Origin: Lathyrus oleraceus
Taxonomy: Eukaryota > Streptophyta > Magnoliopsida > Fabales > Fabaceae
DNA length: 64,000 nucleotides
Assembly: GCF_024323335.1 (NCBI RefSeq)
Contig: NC_066584.1
Coordinates: 431,483,408 to 431,547,407 of the forward strand
Direction: 5' to 3'
The notes beneath the pieces are model-generated. The model searched no databases and was not told the origin of the DNA. It saw only the letters and a program-made list of their open reading frames with translations. Position 1 is the stretch's first letter. Each line of letters starts with the position of its first letter. Below are positions 1 to 10,848 of this stretch, in pieces. The position numbers and the translations under genes are program-made.

Positions 1-545
1 AACAATATATACGGTGTAAGTATTTGGTATATAAATGAGTGGAAGAATATCAATCCTCTATATTGAAATATGTGTCTATGTGTCTCTTCCTGAGTTGCAT
101 ACATCACTAAAATAACCACATATATGCTTGTATAAACCTACAACTTTGTGTTCTTTATACTCAATGCAATTCAACATGTTAAATCTTCTCATGTACTTAT
201 TTTGATGGATCAGTTTCCTTGTTTCAACAAGTTCAAGGCTAAGGAAGTATATCTTGATGGATCAGTTTCCTTGTTTCAACAAATTCAAGGCTAAGGAAGT
301 ATATCTCAACTCCTCAAGTTCAACATTCATTTACTATTGAACTCTTCATTCTTAATTGGGTTGCTTTTGATTATGAACAAAGTATCAATATATAAACTCA
401 CCTTTGACATATTTTCCACATTCAAGTGTTCATTTGAAGTACTCTAATTAGTGCAAGAATTTGTAAAACTCTTTTATTCCAGGTTTTTTTTAGTTTTTTT
501 CAATTCAAAAAGTACTAGTACTTTATAAGCTTTAGCATCTTATCA
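1..545. other. Non-coding flank upstream of the RLP pseudogene
   Basis: No convincing gene is seen. The stretch is AT-rich with only short open frames. Similarity to the intact paralogue begins at about 546, in the CT-rich tract, so the promoter, signal peptide and N-terminal LRR cap expected upstream are absent here. The only structure noted is a 52-bp direct duplication listed separately. Confidence 0.6.
202..305. repeat. 52-bp tandem duplication, two units
   Basis: Units 202-253 and 254-305 both begin TTGATGGATCAG and differ by about one G/A substitution. This is a simple two-copy tandem duplication. No coding or regulatory role is evident. Confidence 0.9.
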
Positions 546-1031
546 AACATATCTCTCTCTCTCTCTTTAGCTGGTTTTAGCGGCAGGATTCCCAAGAGTC
601 TCGGAAATCTCAAGAACCTACAATTTCTTGATCTCAGCTGTAATGGCTATTTACAAATGAGCGATGACATCAATTGGATGCCTAAACTTCATTCACTCAA
701 TCACCTTGACTTGACTTATGTCCGCCTCAATAAAACCCACAACTTGTTCCAGGTACTCAATTTACTCCCATCCATGTTGCATCTTTCTTTGTATTACTGT
801 GAGCTTGGCAATTCACTCATTCCTCGTCATGCTTTCCAAAACATGACATCACTCGTCTATCTAGATCTCTCATTTAATTTCTTTCATGGTCCATTTCTCG
901 AGTCTTTTTGAAACATGACTTCCAATGAATCACTCTATCTTTCTAGAAACAATTTCAATTCTATTCCATCATGGTTTAATGACTCAGAGAAACTTACCCT
1001 TCTTGACCTTTCTAGAAATTGGCTTCATAGT
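546..1031 (+). pseudogene. LRR receptor-like protein pseudogene, part A
   Basis: The sequence parallels about 52905-53375 of the intact paralogue, including the CT-rich tract, the GFSGRIP-type LRR and the shared segment LQMSDDI. Reading frame is kept across LRRs with xxLxxLxL consensus, but a TGA at 909-911 (CGA in the paralogue) interrupts it and reading continues afterwards. About 475 bp of N-terminal coding sequence present in the paralogue is missing. The fragment ends at 1031, where a solo LTR is inserted; the last five bases ATAGT are the left target duplication. It is non-functional: truncated, stopped and split. The identification rests on close similarity within this window. Confidence 0.9.
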
Positions 1032-4000
1032 TGTTATACCCTAATTTTTTATCCCTAAGATCCCATCTCATTTTCATCATTTGCATAACATCAAACATTT
1101 CATGTGTGTGTCTTTAATGCATTACCAACCTTATGAAAATACAAAAATATATTTTGTCTTGTTTGATTCTTTCACAAGGTAGGTGTGTTGGTTTAAAGAG
1201 CTCAAGTGATTGATTGGTCAAGATTATGGGTATTCCTCAGTAATTCAAGCTTCTCATTCATTCATAATAGTCAATTGATTTCCATTCATCATAATCAAGT
1301 TCAAGATTGCATCCATTCAAGATCAACAAGTTCCAAATTCATCTGATGTCTAAATTAGGGTTTTGATCAAGATTGCTCTGATATTGACTTTTTGACCAAG
1401 ACATGATCTAATGGTTTGAAATATGATTCAAGGTACTCAAGTGATTCATTATGATCCATTCATGTGCTTAAATTGGCGAAAGAAGTCTGATTCATTGATC
1501 ATTGAAGATTTAGAATTCATCTGATGAAAAGTCAACTGCTCAAAGTCAAAGTTTGACTTTTGAGATTTTTTTGTCAACCATGGATTTCTCAAGTTAATAA
1601 TCATGAAAATATGGTTGATGAAAATGCAATTGATTAAGAAAACCAAGAAAAAGTTCAAGAATGTCAAATCTAGGGTTTTCAAAATTTCTATAAGTTATGA
1701 AATTGCATGTTCATGAAACCCATTTTACAAGTTTGTAACTTCTCCCTCAAGCCATCAGTTTCCATGATCAAAGGATTTACTTGTAGATGATGTTCCATAC
1801 TTCAACTTTGTAGAAAGAATGAATCAAATATCTCATAAGGATTGGAATATATGAAGTGATGAAGATGAGATCTTTAAGTTGTAAAATTGTTCAACACTTG
1901 GAAATTTTTATAAGTGTTTAGTAGTTAAGATTGTCAAAGTTGATGGTCAATTATCTCCATCATCCAAGTTGAATATCTTCAAATGTATAACATGAAAGTC
2001 GTAGAGGATGGGAAAATCTTCCCAAAAAGCCCATAGACATGAATTTATCACACTTGAGCTAGGAGTTTCGAAGAAGGAAAGTCACCATGTTATGCCAAAT
2101 TGAAAGTCCATCTTCATATCAAGTTTCATGTTCAAACCAAAGTCAAACCTCAAGATCTTGCTTTGCAGCCTATGATGTTTCTAAATCTCAGCATAATGAG
2201 TGTTTTATACAAATCATTGATGCATTACACAAGGGCTTGAACCATTATCCAAACAACATACTATTCATGGATCATTTTGCCATAAAGCTTCATTGCCATT
2301 TCCATGAAGATCATTTTTCTAAACCATTTTTGCTTGGAGCTTTGTAAATAGATCTTGCTTTGATCTTACTCTATCTAAAAACCAAAAGCAAAAACACTTT
2401 TGTATTTTTCATCATTTTTTTAGATTTGATCCAAAGTCCATCAAACAATACCAATAACCACTGCACCAAATCTGAATTCATACACTATAAAAGGATGCCT
2501 CATTGCAATGCTCCAACACAAAAAAAAACACCAATCAAGCAAGAAAGAACATTTAATCATTCTTGCATTCTTTCCATATTTTCACTCAAGGAAGCTAGAG
2601 AGATCATTATTTCTCATCTGGAAGTGCTTTTGAAGGTGCAACGGACACACTCCGTTAGGTAAAAAAGCTCATTTTGAACTCCCTCATAAAAGTATCATTT
2701 TTACTCATTCTTGTTACCATTATGTTTGTTTTGAACATGAACTCCCTCATAAAAAACTCATTTATTTTGTTACCATTTTTCCTTTTTATTTTTTCATTTA
2801 AGTATGCTTTGATTCAATTTTTTCCATGATTAATTTTCTCCCATTTGATCCATATATGTTGAACACCTTGATTATACTTGGACTTAGACTTGATGGTAAC
2901 TTGTTTATTTGATTTGTGCTTGAAGTACATGGATGTTTATGGTTGATGACTTGCTTTGAAACCCTAATGTATGAATATTATAGGCATGAACCTTAATGAC
3001 TTGAATCCTTGTATGATGTTAACTTTTGTCATAAAATGATGCTTTGATGTGCTTTGAACTTACTCCTAAAGATTGCTTTAGTCTTGATGCATGACATAGT
3101 TGTTTAAGGTTTAACGTGCTTATATGCTTGTATGATCTATGTGTTATGAACTATTCTCTATGCCATGCCTTTTGCTCCATTCTTTATTGATGGTCTTGAT
3201 TGGTGTCTTAAGATGTTTAAGCTTGATACATGGTAGTGATTTTTTTTTCATATGCTTGCTTAGTGCATATTGTTAATCCATGATACTTGTGCTTATGTTT
3301 CAATCCAAGGGAAATGGATTATAGTTGACTTATTGTCATGTGCATATTCATTGTGTGTGTTTGTAGCTTCCTTTACCCACCTTGTTCCCTTTAGCCCCTT
3401 CTAAACCTAGTGCAATCTTAGGATTTTTCAAACTTGAACTTCTTTCATAAAAAACCTTGACTTTAGGTCATTGAATTTTCAAACTTTCTTTCTTCATAAA
3501 TGCTTCAAAAACACTTTAAGCATATCAAACTCTTTCTATAAGACTAAAAAACACAAATCTCATTCAAAAATTTTGTCACTTGGCTTTTTCACTTTAAACC
3601 CTTTCTCAAAAGAGACTAGACATGATTCATCTTTATAGTTGAGATATAAATCTCCTACCCCATAGTAATTATTAAAATTGATGTTGATTCTTTTCCATAT
3701 GAAGGAGTTAGTGGAATACTTGTAGGTTCTATATCCAAGTTGGAGCCCTTCCTTCATAATAATGCAAAAATCCATCTTCTCATATTTGTGGTGATTTAGA
3801 TGAGTATTCTCCTTAAGATGACAACTTGTATCCTCTTCTAAAATCAACTAAACAAACCCTTTTGTTATTTGTAGCCCAAACTATGGGATTTTGATCCTTC
3901 ATTGGTACGTAAGTACAAGACTTTATGTCTTTTCAAATAAAAAAAGCAATAAAACACGCTTCTCTTCTCATCCCCCCAATATTTAGTAAGCAACAATAAC

Positions 4001-4241
4001 CAAACACAAATATCTCAAGAGGTTCCTATAGGATACTATAGATGATTAGGATGTTAGTACCTTCCCTTTTCATAACAAACCCCCGGGCCTTCAATCTATT
4101 TATTGCACTATTTTGTATTGCATATTCATAGGTTATTTGATCTTTTCCCCTTTCCCTTGAATAAATTAAAGTTTGATGGTGACATTTTTTTTTGTGAGTC
4201 AAGTTAACCTAATAGCTTGGTCTCTGATTCTCACTGTGACA
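1032..4241 (+). mobile_element. Solo LTR of an Ogre-like Ty3/gypsy element (3210 bp)
   Basis: The segment begins TGTTATACCC and ends CTGTGACA, so it has TG...CA termini. It is flanked by ATAGT (1027-1031) and ATGGT (4242-4246), a 5-bp target duplication with one mismatch, and it interrupts the LRR frame exactly there. No PBS, gag or pol lies inside, so it is an LTR without internal region. Its 3' part carries the landmarks of the other Ogre LTRs in this window: a GGTACGTA..GTACAAG block, a GATGTTAGTACCTTCCC block, CTTTTCCCCTTTCCCTTGAA, and a decayed GGTGAC near the end. It probably arose by LTR-LTR recombination that removed the body. Short open frames inside (for example 2087-2347 and 2360-2662) look like non-coding LTR sequence. 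Confidence 0.85.
2486..2493 (+). promoter_or_regulatory. Putative TATA box of the solo LTR
   Basis: TATAAAAG lies about 1.45 kb inside the LTR. That is the same relative position as the TATA elements of the other Ogre-like LTRs here (6607 and 14830), so it plausibly marks the U3/R boundary. Activity is not demonstrated. Confidence 0.55.
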
Positions 4242-5087
4242 ATGGTCAAATACCTTCTTATGCTTTCACAAACTTATCATCACCTGTGCATCTTGATCTC
4301 TCCTCCAGCCAATTTGATTCAGTTTCTTCATTGTCATTTGGTAACCTAAAAAAGCTGGTGTATCTTGATCTTTCATTCAATGAGCTCTATGGTACAATTC
4401 CCAAGGTTTTTCAAAATATGACTTCCATTGAATGCCTTGACCTTTCTAAAAATAGTTTAACTTCAATTCTATCATGGTTAGTTGAGTTGAAGACACTTGT
4501 GTACCTTGATCTTAGTTTGAATCAACTCACACTTAATGAATACATTTTATCATCAATCATAAATTCCATGTGTCGCCTAAAAATTTGATTTTATCAAAAA
4601 ACAAGTTTTACATAGAATCAATGGAACACTTTGAAATATCTAAATGTATTAGATATGATTTTGAATACTTAGAATTAGGGTATAATTATATAAGTTCCCA
4701 CCTTCCAACTTGGTTGGAGAAACTTGAAAATCTAAAATACCTTGATTTTACTTCAAAAATTTTCCATGGACTTATTCCTTTGTCAATAGGAAAACTGTCA
4801 AAACTTCATTTGCTAAGTCTATCCAATAATTCATTTGAAGGGCTTATTCCTGAAAGTATAAGCCAACTTTTCAATTTAAATTTCTTAGATCTTTCTTCTA
4901 ATAAGTTTGACAATTCACTTCCTCAAAATTTTGGAAAACTTGCGAATCTATATTTTCTTGATCTTTCAAAAAATTCTTTCATTGGTTTCATTCATGAGAG
5001 TATATGTCAACTTGTCAATTTAACTTACTTAGATCTTTCTTATAATAAGTTTGACGGTTCACTTCCTCAAAACCTTGGAAACCTTGC
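4242..5087 (+). pseudogene. LRR receptor-like protein pseudogene, part B
   Basis: The LRR frame resumes right after the solo LTR with the segment corresponding to IPSYAFTNLSS in the intact gene. LRRs follow, including SLTSILSWLVELKTLVYLDL and HLPTWLEKLENLKYLDF. Compared with the paralogue, roughly two LRRs are missing after the LDLSFNELYG repeat. A small deletion near 4580 shifts the frame, and reading continues in another frame to 5087, where the outer Ogre element starts. The last five bases CTTGC are its left target duplication. This is a decayed, interrupted copy. Confidence 0.9.
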
Positions 5088-8000
5088 TGTAAGACCCTAA
5101 TTTTGACCCTAACATCCCTCGTGCTATCTCATCATATGCATTAGCATTGGGATCACACCTTGGCATCCTCCTTACCCCTCATTCATTGAGTTTGCATTGG
5201 GAGAGATCACCAAGTATCATGTGATTGTATCATAATTTGTATTTTATCATTTTTTTACTAACCAAAATACCAAAAATATGTCTTTATATAACCTAACTCT
5301 TTTGTAGGTAGAGCATGTGCTCACATTTGATCTATCAAGCTCACATCTAGGGTTTAAGACCATCAATGCCAGGAGTTTAATCAAGATTTGGTTTAATATG
5401 GCTCTAAGCATCATATATGAATCCCAATGGTATTCACACGTTATTTTGATCAAGAAATCACCAAGAATTTGGAGTTGGTTTGCCTTGGAAACCCTAATTC
5501 ATCTGGGTATCTTGTGTAACTTCTTCAAAACGTTTCTTCACCAATTGATCAAATATTTCAAGGGATACTTCAAATTTCATCATCTTATAAATATATGATC
5601 CTCCATGAGTCCCAAAAGTCAAGATAATGGCAAGCTAGCAAGTTGGTTCATGGTGGTTGACCAAAGGAATTCATCTGATCAAAACTGGGGTTCCCTAGAC
5701 CCCGTCTCCTACAATTTTTGTCATATGAAAATTATTCCAAGATAAAAGTTACTCTAAATGACATTAAAAACAAATTTCATGTTTTGTTCAAGAGCTAGTT
5801 TTTCTTGGAAATTCATTTTTCATGGTGAAAGATTATAGGTCATTTTGTCTAAACCATAATTTGGAGATCAACTTCCCAAGGCCGTAACTTGCTCAATTTT
5901 TATGAGATTAAAGATTTACAAGTTGCACCATCAAATTCAAGATGTCTACTTCAACTTTTATGTTTGGAGTAAGAGTAAGTTCAACTTTTATATGCATGTG
6001 ATATGAGGATACATTATAGGTCATTTTGGACCAATGCCATTGAACAAGTGATTTTCCTCAACTTCAAAAATGTATAACTCCATCATATTAAATCCAAATA
6101 TGGTCAAGTTTGTGACCATTTTTAAGGGCTTTGAGAGAGATGCAACTTTTATGAAGGAACGTTTCTCATTTGAAGCTCACATAAAAAGTAAGTCAATGTG
6201 GAATAAGTTAACATATGGCTTGAAACTTAGAATTTTTTTGACATATTCGATTTTCCCAACTTCCTCCTCAAAATTCATCATGATCCAAGCTTCAAATGAA
6301 AATGTGTTCAACATTAAAGTTGTTCCTCTTGATCTAGCCTTTCCAAAAAGTCAAATTTCATCCCATTTGGACAAGATTTGAGTGACTTGCGCATGGCTTG
6401 AACATGGATGACCATTTGGCACAAGTGAGCTTGAAACTTTCATACACAATTGCATAGCTTTCCAACATGACTTCATCAATGTTTGTACTCAATTATGGGC
6501 CAGAAGGAGTGATTACATGGTCCTATCACACGCCCACGCACCCATGCAATGTATATTGCTATTTTTGGATCTTCATTTCAAGTGTACAAATATCAATCCG
6601 TATGACTATAAATAGAACCATTTGCCATCAGAATTAAGAACCTTGTGTGCCAGCTTTGTATCCCAACCTCCAAAACCCTCTCATTCAAAGGATAACCTTG
6701 AGAATTTCTATTAGAAATTGAGTTTGAATCTCACTGTTTTGAGATTCAAATCTCCAAGAGTCATGTGCCTTTTGTTCATCCAATTCCACTCTATCAAGTG
6801 TCCTGAGTAAGATCAATAGCAAGCAAGAGCAAGATCGATTGAATACAAACCTGCATTGGAGGTATTTTCCAGAAATTGTCATCTCTTCGATTCTCACTCA
6901 ATTCTCCATAATTTTTCTTGATCTTTGGTTGTCTAAAGTCCTACCAATATAGGTAACAAGATTGAGTTTATTTGAGGTCAAATCGAAGCAACTCAGATCA
7001 TACACCTCAAAATTTAACTCCTTGTATCTTTCAATATACTTGGAGTTAGAAGAAATTGAGGCCAAATTCGAGCTCCCGAGCATTTTTACTTTAAGTTCAT
7101 GTCCTTCTTTTTAATTTTGGTGATGGTTCTGAGTGAACCAGTTCGGTGAAGCTCACCGGAGAAGGAGACCAGAGCTTTGGCTCCGATGGTGTGTTGACAT
7201 TCATCTGAACCACATGATCCATTTCAAATGTTTTAATCTCGTGCTTTGGTTTTGCATACCATTCCTGTAGCACTTTGACTTGTGTCCACCATGGAACGCG
7301 CGCTAGCAGCCATTTGATCTTCCACCTCAATTAATGAGGGAGATCAAGTGGTCCACGTTTTTTTTTCTATTTCTGATTTTTTATTTTATTTGGTTTATTT
7401 TAATTAATTCATATTAATTTTAATATTGATCCAAAAAATATGAGTTTCACCAAAAAAAATTAAATAAATTCCTCTTTCATTTTCTGAATTAAATTTAGTT
7501 TTTGGATCATTATTAATATTTTTCATGATTTAATTATTTTTGTGATTATTTTTAATTGTTTAAATAAAGTTTTATGTTTCCAAAATTAATGAAATTTTTT
7601 CTCCAAGGTCCTTTGACCTTGTTTGACCTATGATAAATCTCATGGCCATTTATTTGGTGTTTTGATGAGGTTTTAGGATTTTGACCAACCATAATTTAAT
7701 TTAATGCATTATTTAATTGATTTAAATTGTTTAAATGTAAAATAAATTGTATTGAGCTTTTGATATTGACTTGTTGAGTTTGACTTGTGTTATTGGGCCT
7801 TGGTCAAGGTTGATTTGACTTTGTTGAAGGTCTTGTCAAACACAAAAATATAATTAATGAATTCTTTTCTCATCCCCCAACTCTATTTATTGCTAACATC
7901 ATTTTGTACAAAAATATATATGCACACAAAAAAGGGTTCCCTAGGAGTACCTAAGACACTTTGGGTGATAACACCTTCCCTCTGTGTAACCAACCCCCTT

Positions 8001-8168
8001 ACCTATAATCTCTGGTATTTTGTTAGTTTTGATTTGAAAACTTCTTATTTTTGGGTTTTGTTCGTACTTTTCCCTTTTCCCTTGGAAACAATAAAAGCAC
8101 GGTGGCGACTCTGGTTTAATTGACGTCTAACTTATCTATAGCTTGATGGTCATGAATTTACCGCTACA
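5088..8168 (+). repeat. 5' LTR of the outer Ogre element (3081 bp)
   Basis: It aligns from its first bases with the LTR at 42594-47170; both contain CATCATATGCATTAGCATTG near the start and end in ACTACA or GCTACA. Relative to the 3' LTR, about 1.54 kb is missing at position 7826-7827, between GTTGA and AGGTC. The 3' end holds the conserved block of CTTTTCCCTTTTCCCTTGG and TGGCGACTCTG. No protein-coding gene is supported in it. Confidence 0.92.
6607..6615 (+). promoter_or_regulatory. Putative TATA box of the outer 5' LTR
   Basis: TATAAATAG is conserved at 44071-44079 in the 3' LTR, with the flanking TAGAACC shared. It is a plausible core promoter of the element's RNA. Confidence 0.6.
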
Positions 8169-8177
8169 AAAATTAAG

Positions 8178-8195
8178 TGGCGACTCTGCTGGGGA
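8178..8195 (+). promoter_or_regulatory. Primer binding site of the outer element
   Basis: TGGCGACTCTGCTGGGGA starts nine bases after the LTR end. It begins with TGG, complementary to a tRNA CCA end, and is the PBS type described for Ogre elements (tRNA-Arg). The nested element has the identical 18-mer. Confidence 0.85.
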
Positions 8196-9045
8196 GTAGT
8201 CTCTAGTGGGTTTAGCCTACTTTTGTGTGTGTATATATTTGTATATTTGATGTATGTATATTTGTTTGTGTGATATAATCTGTTTGTTGTGCTTGATGAT
8301 CTTTGAGTGGTGAGATAAGTTCTAACCCGAACTTGAGTGCAATTAAGATAGGAGGATGGTATAGTCATGTTCGACTTGTGTGAAGTAGTCCTTAACAAGT
8401 TGGCTTGAGACCCATCTACTCAGTGGAGACCCTTTTGGAGTTATGAATGTCACACAAGTTATTTGTGGTTAGGCATTACTCTCTCTGATTTGAGGTCCAA
8501 GAAGCTGAGAACCATAGAACATTTAACCCGTCTTGGCCTATTTAGGACGTAGCGCGGAGACTGTTCAGGCGTAGACTTGATAACAGTTGTTACGCGATAC
8601 TATACTCAGACGAGTTTCTCTTGAGAATAGTATGGGTTGATGAGTCAGTCTCCTAACCTGTAATATCCGATAGATGGAATTAAGACTCTGGGAACTTTTT
8701 AGAACATGATCTACAAGTTTTATCCTTAGTACACTCCTTTGGGATGGTTCTTACCCAGACTCCATGCTCGTGACTCACAACAAACCCTTGATTCTTGGTT
8801 AATCCAATCAAGTCTTGTCAATATCAATGGAACTTTGGTGTTGATAAGGTGAAAACCATAATTCACCAAAATGGATGATTGATCTTGACAATAACTTGAT
8901 TCATCCATTGACCTTTGTTTGTTTGCCTTGTGTGTCATCCCTTATTTGTGATTGTTACATTCATGCATTCATGCGCATCATAACATTCATCACACCAAAA
9001 ATAATTTCAAGGAACTGAGGTCTTATTTGCAAATATTTTCAGACC
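8196..9045 (+). other. 5' leader of the outer element
   Basis: Between the PBS and the first ORF there are about 850 bp with no recognisable domain. The sequence AATATTTTCAG just before the ORF1 ATG resembles a plant 3' splice site, so a leader intron is possible. That is an inference only. Confidence 0.5.
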
Positions 9046-10551
9046 ATGGATTATGGACGAAGGAACACTAAGAAGTACAATTTCAAATGTCCAAACTTGA
9101 AAGAGTGAAGGAAGTTGTCATCTTTTGTATTAGATCCCTTGGACTTCAAGCAACGTCACATGAAGCTTCTGTCTATCTTGTCTGCTGATGTGGTCGAATG
9201 ACTGTTGAGTGTGTTGCTTCAATTTTATGATCCTTTCTACCATTGTTTCACTTTTCCTGATTATCAGCTTGTGCCTAAGTTAGAGGAGTATGCCCATCTC
9301 TTGGGAATACCTATTTCTGACAAAGTGCCTTTTAGTGGATTGAAGGAGATTCCCATATCTCATATCATAGCTGAAGCTCTTCATTTGAAGAAGTCTGAGA
9401 TAGAGGCTCATTGGGTGAAGAAATGAGGATTGTTTGGATTGACTTCTGAGTTTCTCATCAAGGAAGCTACTACCTTTGCTCAAGTCGGTAGTGTGGATGC
9501 TTTTGAAGCTATCTTCGTATTGCTCATCTATGGTTTAGCTTTTTTCCCTAACATTGACGGTTTTGCTGATGTTAACGCCATTAGAATTTTCTTGATTGGA
9601 AATCCTATGCCTACTTTGTTGGGTGATATGTACTTCTCTTTGCATCTAAGGAATTCTAAGGGTGGTGGACCTATTGTGTTTTGTGTTCCTCTTCTATACA
9701 AGTGGTTTATTTCACACTTGCCTCAGACGCCTGCTTTTGTGGAGAACAAACAATGTCTAAGGTGGTCTCAGAGACTTATGTCTCTCACTAATGATGATAT
9801 AGTTTGGTATGATTCTTCATTGAGTAGCTTGGAGATTATTTATTGTTGTGGTGAATTCTCTAATGTGCCTCTCATTGGTACACAAGGAGGAATCAACTAT
9901 AACCCTGCTTTGGCTCGTCGTCAACTTGGGTTCCCCTTGAGAGACAAACCTAATAACAATTTGTTAGAAGGTCTTTTATATCAAGAGGGTAAAGATCCCC
10001 AACATTTGAAGTAGAAGATTGTGCATGCTTGGCATAATGTGCATAGGAAAGGAAGATCTGAGCTTGGTCCGTGCAATTGTGTAGCTTTGGAAGCTTACAC
10101 TCTTTGGGTGAAGAAGAGAGCTTTGGAATTGAAGATGCCTTATGCTTGTGAGAGACCTATGTCTATGGTTATGGTTGAGCCATCAACTCTCCCTAACCAA
10201 GATGTAGAGGAGTTGGAAGACGCACTCGCCAAGATGAAGCAAGAGAAGGATATGTGGGAAGAGCATTTCCATGCTTTGAGCAGAAAGCATGAGGAGTTGC
10301 AGCTTGAGTCTAAGGACAAAGATGCACTTATTGAGCTCCTTGAATACCGAGTAGTGAAGAGACACAGGGAGCTAGAGGTTTGATCTTCCTCTAGTATGCC
10401 TCAGCCTTCCGTTGCTTGGAAGAAGATTATTGATTAGCTTGTCCTCGAGAAGACTCAGATCAAGACTTCTTTTAAGCCTAAGATCCGAAGCATCCGAAAG
10501 AAGTACGCGCCTCCGGCCCGATCTTGTGACGTTGTTGTTAGGGATCCTTAG
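9046..10551 (+). pseudogene. Ogre ORF1 (extra ORF upstream of gag), with six in-frame stops
   Basis: One continuous frame of about 500 codons runs from the ATG at 9046 to a TAG at 10549-10551. It includes recognisable segments such as FTFPDYQLVPKLEEYAHLLG and YNPALARRQLGFPL, and a charged helical C-terminal part (ELEDALAKMKQEKDMWEE). Premature stops lie at 9106 (TGA), 9199 (TGA), 9424 (TGA), 10012 (TAG), 10381 (TGA) and 10435 (TAG), but no frameshift is needed. Position directly before gag identifies it as the ORF1 characteristic of Ogre elements, whose function is not established. The protein looks related to plant mobile-domain-like sequences, but I cannot verify that. All stops could come from single transitions. 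Confidence 0.8.
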
Positions 10552-10848
10552 GATGATTAGTCTCCTTTTCCCTTGTATTTTGTATTTTTGGTTTCTGAAA
10601 TTGTACTCAGTGTAATCCTTCCAATTATATAAATAAAAGAGATTTTTTATAGTCAATCAAATTGCGTAATTGTTATTATATATATTTGCAAATAAAATAG
10701 TAAGTTCCTTGAAAATAAAAACAATCAAGCATTGCATACATCATTTTCATACAGGTTTCTCTTTCGCCAGATATCTTATTGGTTCTTCTTCTATGCTTCA
10801 ACCAAGCTGACTCATCGATACAACACCCGCGCCTATCATCCAAGGATC

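Noticed and set aside
8178..8195. tRNA gene fragment
   Set aside because: Only the 18-base primer binding site complementary to a tRNA 3' end is present; no tRNA fold surrounds it.
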